From Bacillus sp. AFS073361 (GTDB lineage Bacteria; Bacillota; Bacilli; Bacillales; Cytobacillaceae): DNA of 64,000 nt. Shown in pieces: positions 43,425 to 54,400 of this stretch. The stretch is from positions 92,123 through 156,122 of the forward strand of contig NZ_NUZU01000015.1 of NCBI RefSeq assembly GCF_002567005.1, written 5' to 3'. How positions within the stretch are numbered: position 1 is the stretch's first letter; each line of letters begins with the position of its first letter. Below the pieces are notes generated by a model, which did no database searches, was not told the DNA's origin, and was given only the letters and a program-made list of their open reading frames with translations. A program made the translations under genes and the position numbers.

Positions 43425-45895
43425 TGACAGAAAAAACGATTGCTGAAAAAGAAAAACAACTGCCAAAAACAAAAGTGAAGACTTTACATATGATTGGAAA
43501 TGCTCATCTGGATCCAGTTTGGCTTTGGCAATGGCAGGAAGGGTTTCAGGAGACAAAAGCAACATTCCGTTCGGCCCTTGACAGAATGAAGGAGTACCCG
43601 GAATTTGTGTTTACAAATAGTTCCGCTGCAAACTATGAATGGATTGAAAACAACGAACCGCAAATGTTTGAAGAAATCAAACAGCGCATTAAAGAAGGAC
43701 GCTGGGAAATTGTTGGAGGCTGGTGGGTTCAGCCTGATTGCAATATACCAAGCGGAGAATCCTTTGTCCGCCAGGGATTGTATGGGCAGCGTTATTTCGA
43801 AGAAAAATTCGGGGTGACGGCAAAAGTTGGCTATAATGTGGACAGCTTTGGACATCATGGAATGCTTCCGCAAATTTTAAAGAAGAGCGGCATGGATTAT
43901 TATATTTTCATGCGTCCAAGTCCGCAGGAAAAAGGACTGCCTGGAAGGTTATTCTGGTGGGAATCAGATGATGGATCACGTGTTTTATCCTACCGTATTC
44001 CATTTGAATATTGCACATGGGGCAAGGAACTCAAGAAACATATACGCCGAAATGCAGATGAATTAAAAGCACCATTTAATGATTTAATGACCTTTTACGG
44101 TGTAGGCAACCATGGCGGCGGGCCGACAAAAGAAAATATCGAAAGCATTAAACAATTAAATGAAGACCCATCATACCCGAATCTTGTATTCAGCACACCT
44201 AATAAATTTTTTGATGAGCTCATGAATAAGAATCTTCCGTTCCCGGTAGTTCATGATGACCTTCAGCACCATGCGAGTGGATGCTATTCCGTTCATTCTG
44301 GAATAAAAAAATGGAACCGAGAAGCAGAAAATGCACTGATCAAAGCAGAAAAATTTTCGTCTCTGGCGAACTGGCTCACAGGTCAAAATTATCCATCTTC
44401 TGAATACGGACTGGCGTGGAAAAATGTATTGTTCAATCAATTCCATGACATATTAGCAGGAACTAGTTTAGAGGCTGCATATGATGATGCACGAGATATG
44501 CATGGGGAAGCGATGTCAATCGCCAAAAGAGGAGTAAACTATGCGATTCAATCGTTATCGTGGAGAATTAATATAGAAGAAGAAAAAGGAATGAAGCCTC
44601 TTGTGATCTTTAATCCTCATTCATGGAACAGCAAGGTGAATGTTGAACAGGAAGTAGGCGGATTAAAGTCAAGCGATATTTTAGTAGATGAAGAGGGTAA
44701 TCAAATTGCGATGCAGACGGTTCAATCCCAGGCTACAGCCGGAGGACGTTCACGGGTTAGTTTCATTGCCGACCTTCCTTCAATGGGATACAGGGTTTAT
44801 AAAATTGTCAGCCGTCATGAAGGTAAAGAATTCCCATCGCTCCCAGCAAGTGAAGCATTCTTAGAAAATGCTCATTTCAGGGTTGAAATCGATTCACATA
44901 CCGGCTTTGTAACGAGTTTATTTGATAAACAAAAGAACCTTGAGCTACTAAGCGGACCAGCAGCAAGACCAGTCGTCATCCACGATAAGAGTGACACCTG
45001 GTCCCACAATGTCCTTCGATTTAATGAAAAAGCAGGTGCATTTAAAGCAACAAGTGTAAAACTAGTGGAACAGGGGCCTGTAAAATCTGTGATTCGCGTG
45101 GTCAGTGAATATGGGAAATCTATTTTGGCCCAAGACTTTACAATGTACCAGGAGCTTGGCCAGATTGATGTTCATTGCACAATAAACTGGCAGGAACAAT
45201 TTAAAGCACTAAAACTGAAGTTTCCAGTCAATCTGATTTTTAGAAAATCAACCTATGAAATTCCGTATGGACATATTGTAAGAGAGGGGAATGGGGAAGA
45301 AGAACCGGGTCAAAATTGGATTGATATCTCTGGAACCCATCCTTCAACAGGGGAAAGTTACGGCTTAAGCCTATTAAATGACGGGAAATACAGCTTTGAT
45401 ATACATAACAAGGAAATGAGTGTGACCGTTCTGCGCAGCCCTATCTATGCACACCATGACCCAATCGTTCCGGAGGAAAACCAATCCTATTCATTTATTG
45501 ATCAGGGAATTCAAAGATTTACCTACTCACTTTTGCCTCATACAGGGAATTGGGAAACAGCGGGTACGGTAAAACGAGCGGCTGAGTTAAACCAAAAACC
45601 TATTTCGATTATTGAGAGCTATCATAAAGGATCACTGCCACAAAAAGATTCCTTTTTGTCTGTAGATGTGGAAAATGTCATTGTCAGTGTGATCAAGCAA
45701 GCGGAGGATAATGAAGACCTCATTCTGCGGGTTTATGAAACCTCCAATGAAGCTACAGTTGCCGTCATAAGTCTTCCTAAGTGGGGCCGGACAATCACTT
45801 CGGAGTTTAAGCCATCAGAAATAAAGACATTCCGTATTCCTAAAGATCCATCCAAACCAATAGTTGAAAACAATTTACTGGAATGGGAAGATTAA
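43424..45895 (+). CDS. GH38 alpha-mannosidase (third paralogue)
   Basis: An 823-residue GH38 enzyme with zinc ligands H28/D30 (HLD) and nucleophile D140 in YNVDSFGHH. It has about 20 extra lysine-rich N-terminal residues compared with the 16970 paralogue. The C-terminal RIPK segment is shared by all three paralogues. The ATG overlaps the MBL protein stop. No signal peptide. Retaining three such similar enzymes suggests different linkage or aglycone preferences, which sequence alone cannot settle. Confidence 0.92.
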   Translation: MTEKTIAEKEKQLPKTKVKTLHMIGNAHLDPVWLWQWQEGFQETKATFRSALDRMKEYPEFVFTNSSAANYEWIENNEPQMFEEIKQRIKEGRWEIVGGWWVQPDCNIPSGESFVRQGLYGQRYFEEKFGVTAKVGYNVDSFGHHGMLPQILKKSGMDYYIFMRPSPQEKGLPGRLFWWESDDGSRVLSYRIPFEYCTWGKELKKHIRRNADELKAPFNDLMTFYGVGNHGGGPTKENIESIKQLNEDPSYPNLVFSTPNKFFDELMNKNLPFPVVHDDLQHHASGCYSVHSGIKKWNREAENALIKAEKFSSLANWLTGQNYPSSEYGLAWKNVLFNQFHDILAGTSLEAAYDDARDMHGEAMSIAKRGVNYAIQSLSWRINIEEEKGMKPLVIFNPHSWNSKVNVEQEVGGLKSSDILVDEEGNQIAMQTVQSQATAGGRSRVSFIADLPSMGYRVYKIVSRHEGKEFPSLPASEAFLENAHFRVEIDSHTGFVTSLFDKQKNLELLSGPAARPVVIHDKSDTWSHNVLRFNEKAGAFKATSVKLVEQGPVKSVIRVVSEYGKSILAQDFTMYQELGQIDVHCTINWQEQFKALKLKFPVNLIFRKSTYEIPYGHIVREGNGEEEPGQNWIDISGTHPSTGESYGLSLLNDGKYSFDIHNKEMSVTVLRSPIYAHHDPIVPEENQSYSFIDQGIQRFTYSLLPHTGNWETAGTVKRAAELNQKPISIIESYHKGSLPQKDSFLSVDVENVIVSVIKQAEDNEDLILRVYETSNEATVAVISLPKWGRTITSEFKPSEIKTFRIPKDPSKPIVENNLLEWED

Positions 45896-45935
45896 GAAAA
45901 AGAGTAATTATTTGAGCAAGAAGGGGTATTTCAAA

Positions 45936-46739
45936 ATGATTGTGGCAGAGCGCAGGAAGGTTATTAAAGAACTATTGATAAAGAATAAAAGTGTAAAAGT
46001 TTCTGATCTAGTCGAATTATTGCATGTATCCGAGGAAACGATTAGACGGGACCTCACCCAGCTGGGAAAAGAAGGAATTGCAGAGAAAAACTATGGGGGA
46101 GCCATCCTGATTGAAGAAGAACAGTATCAGAATCATTCCCTGATTCCTCCAGTTAATAAACGAAAACTACAATATTCACATGAAAAAGATTCGATTGGGA
46201 AAGCAGCTGCTCAATTAATAAAGGAAGGGCAAATTGTTATTTTTGATGCAGGGTCAACCAACTGGTATGTGGGAAAAAACTTACCGGAAAATAGTCATTT
46301 AACGATTATTACTAATGCCATGGATGTAGCAGAAGAATGCAGCAAAGATGAAACTGCCTCGATTTACTTATTAGGCGGGAAACTAAGACGAAATTCAATG
46401 AGTCTGGTTGGTCCACAGGCAGAAATTGAATTACAAAATTACAATGCCGATTATGTATTCTTAGGAACATCAGGGATTTCACTGCGCCAGGGTTTTACAA
46501 GTTCTGATTTGTATGAAGCAGAAATTAAACGGGCAATGGTTTCCTCAGGACAAAAAATTGTAGTAGTAGCTGACCATAGTAAACTTCAAAGGGCAGGGTT
46601 AACCTCTTTTTGTAATTTTAATGAAATAGATATATTTATTACTAGTGAACTCGCCGATAAAGATATCCTTAAGGAAATTGAAAAAAAGGGCGTTGAAGTG
46701 ATTGTTGTACCGGTATCAGAAGTGATAAATGAAATATAA
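45936..46739 (+). CDS. DeoR-family transcriptional regulator
   Basis: A 267-residue DeoR regulator. Residues 1-55 hold the helix-turn-helix (VSDLVELLHVSEETIRRDL), and residues 85-250 the sugar-phosphate-sensing DeoRC domain with IVIFDAGSTNWY, YNADYVFLGTSG and DHSK. ATG at 45936 has AAGGGG nine bases upstream, and an in-frame start at 45864 lies inside the GH38 gene. It probably responds to a phosphorylated sugar made by the locus kinases. Being inside the operon it likely controls flanking genes, but I find no obvious operator. Confidence 0.88.
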   Translation: MIVAERRKVIKELLIKNKSVKVSDLVELLHVSEETIRRDLTQLGKEGIAEKNYGGAILIEEEQYQNHSLIPPVNKRKLQYSHEKDSIGKAAAQLIKEGQIVIFDAGSTNWYVGKNLPENSHLTIITNAMDVAEECSKDETASIYLLGGKLRRNSMSLVGPQAEIELQNYNADYVFLGTSGISLRQGFTSSDLYEAEIKRAMVSSGQKIVVVADHSKLQRAGLTSFCNFNEIDIFITSELADKDILKEIEKKGVEVIVVPVSEVINEI

Positions 46740-46761
46740 AGCTTAAAAGTGAGGAGATCCC

Positions 46762-47775
46762 ATGGTTAATGTTGCTTTGTTAAGTAAATGGCATGTCCAT
46801 GCAGACGATTACGCACGTCAAGCCAATCAAAATGAACACATTCAAATTAAGGTCGTTTGGGATGAAAATGTGGAACGTGGTCAAGAATGGGCGAAACAAC
46901 TTACTGTACCTTTTGAACCAGACTTAAAGGAAGTTTTGGCTGACCCAGAAATTGATGCCGTTATTGTAGATACACCGACAAACCTCCATAAAGAGATTAT
47001 TATTCTGGCAGCTGAATATAAAAAGCACATTTTTACTGAAAAAATACTCGCTTTTACAGTAGAGGAATGTAATGAAATCTATGAAGCAGTGAATCAGAAT
47101 CAGGTAAAGCTGATGGTTTCGCTGCCTCGGCTAACTGAGAATTATTATTTATATGCAGAACAAGTTCTAAATGAAGGGCTATTAGGGAAACTAACGTCTA
47201 TTCGATGCCGGCTTGCACATAATGGTGCGGTTCCTTTAGAGGGGAATCCAAACGGCTGGCTGCCTAAGCACTTTTTTAATAAAGAGGAGTGCGGTGGAGG
47301 TGCATTTATTGACCTTGGTGCCCATCCGATTTATTTAACGAACCGCCTGGCAGGACCAGTAAAAGCTGTGATAGCTCGCTTACAGCCACAATCGGAAAAT
47401 GAAGTTGATGTTAATTCAGTGGCGATTATCGAGTATGAAAACGGAGCGTTAGGAACAATTGAAACAGGGTTTCTTTCTAGTGGAAGCCCTTTCCAGCTAG
47501 AATTGTATGGAACAGAAGGAGCATTATTAATAGAAGATGATAAAATCCGCTTAAAATCTAAACAACTGGGTGAGGGGTGGCATACACCTGATACTTTGCC
47601 AACCGCACTGCCTTTGCCAATGGAACAATGGATAAGCTCCATTATTGAAGGAAAAATTCCATCCATTACAGAGAAGGATGTGCAGGGATTAACATTGATC
47701 AATCAAGCCGCAATCCTATCACAAACACAAGGTCGAAGAGTAGAAAAAGATGAAATATTGACTGTGAAAAAATAG
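46762..47775 (+). CDS. Gfo/Idh/MocA-family protein with atypical cofactor motif (second)
   Basis: A 337-residue Gfo/Idh/MocA protein. The usual GxGxxG is replaced at the N-terminus by ALLSKWHVHADDY, and the usual EKP near residue 95 reads TEKIL. The later GGGAFIDLGAHPIYL segment near 178 is conserved. It may bind NAD differently or have lost redox activity. A strong GAGGAG site precedes the ATG. It is followed directly by a conventional family member, so the two may form a pair. Confidence 0.78.
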   Translation: MVNVALLSKWHVHADDYARQANQNEHIQIKVVWDENVERGQEWAKQLTVPFEPDLKEVLADPEIDAVIVDTPTNLHKEIIILAAEYKKHIFTEKILAFTVEECNEIYEAVNQNQVKLMVSLPRLTENYYLYAEQVLNEGLLGKLTSIRCRLAHNGAVPLEGNPNGWLPKHFFNKEECGGGAFIDLGAHPIYLTNRLAGPVKAVIARLQPQSENEVDVNSVAIIEYENGALGTIETGFLSSGSPFQLELYGTEGALLIEDDKIRLKSKQLGEGWHTPDTLPTALPLPMEQWISSIIEGKIPSITEKDVQGLTLINQAAILSQTQGRRVEKDEILTVKK

Positions 47776-47797
47776 GAATAAATTAGGGGGAAATCCA

Positions 47798-48856
47798 ATG
47801 AAAAAATTAAGAGTGGGCATTATTGGTGCTGGTGGTATTGCAACGGGTGCCCATATTCCAAACTATTTAAAATGCGGGGAAAAGGTAGAGATTGTTGCAA
47901 TTTGTGATGTTGTGAAAGAAATGGCTGACAAGGCGGCATTAGAATTTAATATTCCACATGTTTTTTCAAGCTATGAAGAAATGTTTCAAAGCGTTCAAAT
48001 AGATGCGGTAAGTATTTGTACACCAAATAAATACCATTATCCTGCAACAATGGCTGCATTATCTGAAGGTTGTCACGTTTTATGCGAGAAGCCGCCGGCT
48101 ATGACAGCAAAAGAAGCTGAGGAAATGGCCATCGCCGCTGAAAAGGCTGGAAAAATCTTAACTTATGGGTTCCACTTCCGCCATGCTCCACATGTAGAAG
48201 TGTTAAAGCGCTTTATTGATGGAGGAGAACTAGGGGAAATATATGCTGCACGTGTGACGGCTATGAGACGCCGGGGAATTCCAGGCTGGGGTGTGTTTAC
48301 AAATAAAGAACTTCAGGGCGGGGGACCTTTAATTGATATCGGGGTTCACATGTTGGATACCGCTTTATATTTGATGGGTTATCCTGAGCCGGATACTGTT
48401 TTTGGTGTGACGTATCAGAAGCTTGGCAACAAAAAAGGAGTAGGTCTCATGGGAACATGGGATTGGGAAAACTTCTCAGTGGAAGACATGGCACGTGGCA
48501 TGATCACGTTTAAAAATGGGGCGTCAATTTTATTAGAGACTGCTTTTGCTGCGAATGTGGAAAAGCATGATGTGATGAATGTTTCCTTAATGGGGGATAA
48601 AGGGGGAGCAGATGTGTTTCCACTGAAAATCTATCAAGAAAAGCATGATACTTTAATAGATATTACCCCTTCTCATTTGCCTAAGAGAGACTGGCACGAA
48701 CTTGAACTTGAGAGATTTGTAGATTCGTGTTTAGAAGGAACAAAAACGATAAGTACAGGTATACAAGGTGTCTACCTTCAGAAAATCATTAATGGACTGT
48801 ATGAGTCAGCAGAAAAGGGCGAAGCAATTAAATTAAGTGAAGATGTAACTGTATAA
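47798..48856 (+). CDS. Gfo/Idh/MocA-family oxidoreductase (third)
   Basis: A 352-residue oxidoreductase with a canonical GIIGAGGIATGAHIP cofactor motif at residues 6-20, CEKPPA near 93, and GGGPLIDIGVHMLD near 172 with the catalytic-type D and H. The MRRRGIPGWGVF segment near 150 is typical of a widespread sugar-oxidoreductase subgroup found next to isomerase/epimerases, as here. AGGGGGAAA precedes the ATG. Oxidation of a sugar or glycoside with NAD is likely; substrate unknown. Confidence 0.87.
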   Translation: MKKLRVGIIGAGGIATGAHIPNYLKCGEKVEIVAICDVVKEMADKAALEFNIPHVFSSYEEMFQSVQIDAVSICTPNKYHYPATMAALSEGCHVLCEKPPAMTAKEAEEMAIAAEKAGKILTYGFHFRHAPHVEVLKRFIDGGELGEIYAARVTAMRRRGIPGWGVFTNKELQGGGPLIDIGVHMLDTALYLMGYPEPDTVFGVTYQKLGNKKGVGLMGTWDWENFSVEDMARGMITFKNGASILLETAFAANVEKHDVMNVSLMGDKGGADVFPLKIYQEKHDTLIDITPSHLPKRDWHELELERFVDSCLEGTKTISTGIQGVYLQKIINGLYESAEKGEAIKLSEDVTV

Positions 48857-48873
48857 ATAGTCCAATCAAAGAA

Positions 48874-48903
48874 CAGCGGTTAAAGAAATTTAACCGCTGC
48901 TTT
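48874..48903 (+). terminator. Perfect hairpin between oxidoreductase and isomerase genes
   Basis: An 11-bp perfect stem, CAGCGGTTAAA with TTTAACCGCTG, and a GAAA loop, followed by CTTT then A. The T run is short, so this may be an attenuator or a stable mRNA hairpin with a GNRA tetraloop. Confidence 0.5.
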
Positions 48904-48925
48904 AAAAAAAGGGGTTGTTTGTTAA

Positions 48926-49696
48926 ATGAGTAAAATAGGCTTACAGTTATTTTCTGTTTGGAAAGATGCAGAAAAAGACTTTTTGGGAACGTTCCAAAAA
49001 GTAGCTGATCTTGGATATGAAGGTATTCAATTTGCAGGCTTTTATAATACTCCAGCCAAAAAAGTTAAACAGCTATTAGATGAACATGAAATGGCGTCTG
49101 CCGGTGCACATGTAGGGATTCACCAACTATTACAACCAGGATTAGAAAATATTTTTGACTATCATCAAACCATTGGAAATAACTTAATTATTTGCCCGGC
49201 TATTCCAAAGGAAATGCGCGAGACCGCTGATGATTATAAGAGAACAGCAGAATCATTAAACAAAATTGGGGAAGCATGCAAAAAAGCGGGCTTCATTTTT
49301 GGTTATCATAACCATGACTTTGAATTTGAGAAATTTGGAGATAGAACGGGTCTTGAATTGCTATTTGGTAACACAGAGCCTGATTTGGTAAAAATGGAAC
49401 TAGATTGCTATTGGGCTAGTTTCGCAGAATATGACCCGATAGAAATTATTCGAAAGTATAGAGATAGAGTCGTGTCACTCCATATCAAAGACATGAAAAT
49501 TGTAAACGGTAAGAAGGCCGGCACAGAAGTTGGCAGGGGTATCTTTGATTATGCCTCTATTATTAAAGCAGCGAATGAATATGGTGTGGAGTGGTTCACA
49601 GTTGAGCAGGAAGAATTTGAAGGTGATCCTTATGAAAGTCTTGCGATAAATGTAGACACTCTTAAACATTTACTGGCGGAGGCTGCGATAAAATGA
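48926..49696 (+). CDS. Sugar phosphate isomerase/epimerase (AP endonuclease 2 fold), second
   Basis: A 256-residue PF01261 TIM barrel. Motifs: IGLQLFSV at the start, GYHNHDFEFE near residue 130, KMELDCYW near 155 (metal-type D), SLHIKDMK near 185 (H), and WFTVEQEEFEG near 220 (E). The pattern resembles enzymes paired with Gfo/Idh/MocA partners in 3-keto-sugar metabolism. It follows two such partners, and its stop overlaps the GH2 start. Its first codons carry a GGAACGTTCC palindrome at 48986-48995. Confidence 0.85.
   Translation: MSKIGLQLFSVWKDAEKDFLGTFQKVADLGYEGIQFAGFYNTPAKKVKQLLDEHEMASAGAHVGIHQLLQPGLENIFDYHQTIGNNLIICPAIPKEMRETADDYKRTAESLNKIGEACKKAGFIFGYHNHDFEFEKFGDRTGLELLFGNTEPDLVKMELDCYWASFAEYDPIEIIRKYRDRVVSLHIKDMKIVNGKKAGTEVGRGIFDYASIIKAANEYGVEWFTVEQEEFEGDPYESLAINVDTLKHLLAEAAIK
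48981..49000 (+). promoter_or_regulatory. Second intragenic GGAACGTTCC palindrome
   Basis: A 20-bp near-palindrome with one mismatched pair (48985/48996), centred on GGAACGTTCC, inside codons for LGTFQK about 55 bases after the gene start. It shares the operator core seen before lacI. Chance or coding origin remains possible. Confidence 0.33.
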
Positions 49697-51462
49697 CATC
49701 ACTAACTCCCCGCTCGGAATATCCAAGACCAGATTTCACAAGAAATGAATGGCTCAATCTTAACGGACCATGGAACTTTGATTTTGATGATCATAATCGT
49801 GGTTTAAGAGAAGAATGGTATTTAAATCACCATTTTTCTAATAAAATTATCGTTCCATATGCATTTCAATCAAAATTAAGCGGTATTGAAACGAAAGAAT
49901 TCCATGATGTTGTTTGGTATGAACGGTGCTTTACCATTCCTGAAGAATGGCAGGAAAAAAAGATCCATCTTCATTTTGGAGCGGTTGATTACCGGGCAAC
50001 AGTCTGGATTAATGGAAGATTTGTTTGTGCCCATGAAGGCGGGCATACATCGTTTTATGCCGATATTACTGACGCTCTAATTAGCGGAGAAAATAGAGTA
50101 GTTGTAAGGGCAGAGGATAGTTCCACTGATTTGGAACAGCCGCGGGGGAAACAATATTGGGAAGTCGATTCTGGCGGAATCTTTTACACAAGAACAACAG
50201 GTATTTGGCAGACAGTTTGGCTTGAGCCGGTAAGTCCATCCTACCTTGACCGTGTGAAACTTACTCCGAATATTGATACAGGTGAAGTTTCGATAGAATA
50301 TATTGTCCAAAATAGGAAGAGCAAACAAGAACTTGAAATCGAAATTACATCCCATGGCCAAATTGTTGTCAATGATAAGGTCCAAGTTCATTTGGTTCAA
50401 CGGAAAAACAAGCACATAGTTTCTCTTGTGGATTTTGCAAACGGCGAAGGTAAGTTATGGAGTCCAGAAACTCCACATCTTTATCATGTAGAATTCCGTC
50501 TCAAAGAAGATGATGTACTTTTAGATAAAGTGCAAAGCTACATCGGGATGAGAAAAATATCTATACAGGATGGAAAAATTGAGCTCAATAATAAGCCATA
50601 TTATATGAAACTTGTCCTTGATCAAGGGTATTATCCTGAAGGCCTGCTAACAGCCCCAACAGATGAAGATATAAAAAGAGACATCGTATTAACGAAGGAA
50701 ATGGGCTTTAATGGGGTCAGAAAGCATCAAAAGGTTGAGGAACCGCGGTACTTATACTGGGCAGATCAATTAGGACTGCTGGTTTGGGGGGAAATGGCCA
50801 ATAGTCATACCTTTACAGACAGGTCAGTAAAACGTTTGGCCTCGGAATGGCAAGAAGCTATTGAACGGGATTATAACCATCCGTCTATCGTTGCCTGGGT
50901 GCCGTTAAATGAGAGCTGGGGAGTACCGCGACTAAAAAGGGATCCGCGCCAAGCCCATCATTTAGTCAGCATGTATTCCTTAACAAAATCGATCGATTCC
51001 TCCCGTTTAGTGATTTCAAATGATGGCTGGGAGCATACCATTTCAGATATCCTGACCATTCATGACTATGAAGGGGAAAAGGAAGTTCTAACAGAACGTT
51101 ATTCAGCATTGGAGAATGTCTTAAAGTATACTCCAGCGGATCGTTCTTTATATGTAAACGGCTTTCAATATCATAATGAGCCTATTATGATAACGGAGTT
51201 TGGCGGAATCGCCTATCAGAAAAGCGACTGGCAGGGGTGGGGTTATACCGCAGCATCAAATGCTGATGATTTTATTAGACGGTACTATCATGTGGTCTCG
51301 GCATTGTTGGAGTCTCCACTAGTCCAAGGTTTTTGTTATACCCAATTCACAGACATCGAGCAAGAAATCAATGGACTATTAACCTATGACCGACAGGCTA
51401 AAGTTGATCTCAATATCATTCGTAATATAAATGAGGGTAGGAAGCTGACCTTTGCTGAATAA
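49693..51462 (+). CDS. GH2 beta-glycosidase
   Basis: A 589-residue GH2 enzyme: N-terminal sugar-binding jelly roll (about residues 10-180, with LNGPWNFDFD and IFYTRTTGIWQTVW), an Ig-like middle domain, then the TIM barrel with acid/base E407 in PLNESWG and nucleophile E502 in ITEFGG. It is shorter than LacZ and lacks a signal peptide. GH2 includes beta-galactosidases, beta-mannosidases and beta-glucuronidases; beside GH38 enzymes a beta-mannosidase is attractive but not shown. The ATG overlaps the preceding stop (ATGA). Confidence 0.88.
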   Translation: MTSLTPRSEYPRPDFTRNEWLNLNGPWNFDFDDHNRGLREEWYLNHHFSNKIIVPYAFQSKLSGIETKEFHDVVWYERCFTIPEEWQEKKIHLHFGAVDYRATVWINGRFVCAHEGGHTSFYADITDALISGENRVVVRAEDSSTDLEQPRGKQYWEVDSGGIFYTRTTGIWQTVWLEPVSPSYLDRVKLTPNIDTGEVSIEYIVQNRKSKQELEIEITSHGQIVVNDKVQVHLVQRKNKHIVSLVDFANGEGKLWSPETPHLYHVEFRLKEDDVLLDKVQSYIGMRKISIQDGKIELNNKPYYMKLVLDQGYYPEGLLTAPTDEDIKRDIVLTKEMGFNGVRKHQKVEEPRYLYWADQLGLLVWGEMANSHTFTDRSVKRLASEWQEAIERDYNHPSIVAWVPLNESWGVPRLKRDPRQAHHLVSMYSLTKSIDSSRLVISNDGWEHTISDILTIHDYEGEKEVLTERYSALENVLKYTPADRSLYVNGFQYHNEPIMITEFGGIAYQKSDWQGWGYTAASNADDFIRRYYHVVSALLESPLVQGFCYTQFTDIEQEINGLLTYDRQAKVDLNIIRNINEGRKLTFAE

Positions 51463-51482
51463 CGATGACAGGAGTGTTTTGT

Positions 51483-54400
51483 TTGTATTTTACAATTGAA
51501 AAAATCGAGAAATATTTAGGAGAATTGAAGGGTTATATTTACAAAGAAACAAAAGCAATTCCGGTTTTTCAATATAAAGAGTGGGAATTTGGTGAAGAGG
51601 ATAAATATGCCTACAAAACAGATTTTGATGACAAAAACTGGGGGAATTTTCAAATTGGAGATTCCTGGGGCGGCTATGATAAATCTGCTTGGTTTCGTAC
51701 TACCGTCTCTATACCTGAAGAATGGAAGAATGAACGAATAGTCATCCACTTATTAGTCGGCCCTCGTGACGGCGGCGGGTCAACAGCTGAGTCATTATTA
51801 TATGTGAATGGTATTCCATTACAAGGCATTGATGTATGGCACGAAGAAGCATGGCTGCCGCCAGAGCTTCTGCAAAACAATCAAATTCAAATTGCTATTA
51901 AAGCCTGGAGCGGGGTGTTAAATCCACCTGACCGCCGAAGATTTAAAACAGCAAAGCTCGCCTGTGTCGATGCAGCAACAGAAAAATACTATTATTTAGC
52001 GCACACTCTCGTAAATACGGTGAAAGTTTTGGATGAACATGACTTAAGAAGAACAAAAATGCTTCAATTATTAAATCAATCGATGTTAAAGGTTGATTTC
52101 TTAAAGCCTGGCACCGATTTCTTCTATCAATCGATTAAGGAAGCATATGAATTTCTAAAATCAAAGGTCGATCAATTAGGGGAATTGAATGAATTAAAGC
52201 CATTAGTCACAGCACTTGGCCATTCACATATTGACATGGCATGGTTATGGCGTTTAGTTCATTCGCGTGAAAAAGCTTCGCGGACATTTTCAACGGTATT
52301 ACATTTAATGCGCCAATATCCTAATTACAGATACATCCATACTTCTCCGCAATTATACAAATATTTGAAAGAAGACTACCCTGAAATTTATGCGAAAGTC
52401 AAAGAGAAAATAGCCGCCAGTGAATGGGAAATAACAGGTGGTATGTGGATCGAGCCCGACACAAATGTACCAAATGGAGAGTCCTTAATCCGTCAAATTC
52501 AGTTTGGGAAACGGTTTATGAAAGAAGAGTTTGGGGTTGATACAAGGGTCGTTTGGCTTCCGGATGTGTTTGGATACTCATGGGCATTACCGCAAATCAT
52601 GAAAAAGAGTGGAATTGACAGCTTCATGACGACAAAAATTAGCTGGAGTCAATATAATCGATTCCCATTTGATACGTTTAATTGGCGCGGCATCGATGGA
52701 ACAGAAATGTTTACTCACTTTATTACCACACCTGAAGAGGGGGCAAAGCAGTATACGTATAATGGCATGGTCGAACCGGCCAGCGTGAAAGGGATTTGGG
52801 ATGCCTACCAGCAAAAGGAAGTAAACGATGAGCTATTACTTGCCTTTGGCTGGGGGGATGGCGGCGGCGGACCAACAAAAGAAATGATCGAAGCAGCCGA
52901 GGCTATGAAAAATCTGCCGGGTCTTCCAAGAGTTCAAATGGATACAGCTGAACCCTATTTCAAAAGGTTAAGAGACCGTGTGAAGGATCAAACAATACCA
53001 GTTTGGGATGGGGAATTATATCTAGAGTATCACCGGGGGACCTATACATCGCAAGCGTCATTAAAACGGGCTAACCGAAAAGCGGAGTTTACCTATCACA
53101 ATGCGGAATGGTTAAGTGTCCTTGCTGATCAATTAACTCATCAGTCAAATTATCCACATACAGCATTAAATGAAGGCTGGGAGATGTTGCTTCTTAATCA
53201 ATTCCATGACATATTGCCAGGTTCATCCATTCGTCAAGTGAATGAGGATGCGCGGAAGGATTATGCTATTGTCCAAAATATTGGGGAAAAGGTTCTTAAT
53301 GAAGCCAAAAGTTCGATTGAACAAAACATTCAAATAGAGCAGGACGGCATAGTGGTTTACAATTCTCTTTCTTATCAACGTGATGGGTTCATTGAATTGC
53401 CAGTGTCACGATTCTTTACAGAAGAAACCACCATCGTTGATGAAGCAGGAAATGCACTCCCAGCACAAGTAATCCAAGAGGCGAATACACAAAAGGTGTT
53501 AATTCATGCGAATAACGTACCAGCACTAGGATATAAAACCTTTAAATTAAGCAAGGGTTCCATTTTACAGTCTGGAATTGTGGTGAAGAAGGATTATATT
53601 GAAAATGATTTTTATCAGATTCGTTTTAATGAGAAAGGCCAGATTATTTCCTTATTTGATAAACGCGCAGCCAGAGAAGTTCTTGCTGAAGGTGCAAGGG
53701 GGAACATCCTACAAACATTTGAAGATAAACCGATGAATTTTGATGCTTGGGATATTGATCTTTATTACCAAGAAAAAATGCGCGAGGTTGATAATTTAGC
53801 GGCAGTTGAGGTTCATGAAGAAGGTCCTGTTCGCGGAAGCTTAAAATTCATTTGGAAATTCTATGATTCTACTATTACACAATATATAAGTGTTTATAAA
53901 AATTCTCCTAGAATTGATTTCCGCACGGTGGTGGATTGGCAGGAAAAACAGACCTTATTAAAAGCAGCGTTCCCAGTTAATATTCGTTCAACCAAAGCAA
54001 CCTATGATATTCAGTTTGGGAATATAGAACGCCCTACTCATTGGAACACCAGCTGGGACCATGCCCGGTTTGAAGTGGTCGGACATAAATGGGTGGACCT
54101 TTCCGAAGGGAATTTCGGGGTGAGTTTATTAAATGACTGTAAATATGGTCACGATGTTAAAGAAAATGTTTTACGGTTAACATTAATCAAATCTGCGATC
54201 AGCCCTGATGAGACAGCGGACCGTGGCATTCATGAATTTACATATAGCTTAGTACCGCATACAGGGGATTGGCGCGAAGGAAATATTGTGAAAGAAGCGT
54301 ATAACCTAAATGTTCCGTTATTAGCAGGTGAACTTAAAGCGAATCAGACTGGGAGCTTACCAGCAACACATCAATTTGTAGAAATTTACAATGACCATGT

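Noticed and set aside
43484..43873. 129-codon minus-strand open frame
   Set aside because: Antisense to the conserved N-terminal part of GH38; similar shadow frames occur opposite the other GH38 copies.
47331..47702. 123-codon minus-strand open frame
   Set aside because: Antisense to a Gfo/Idh/MocA gene, with low-complexity translation and no support.
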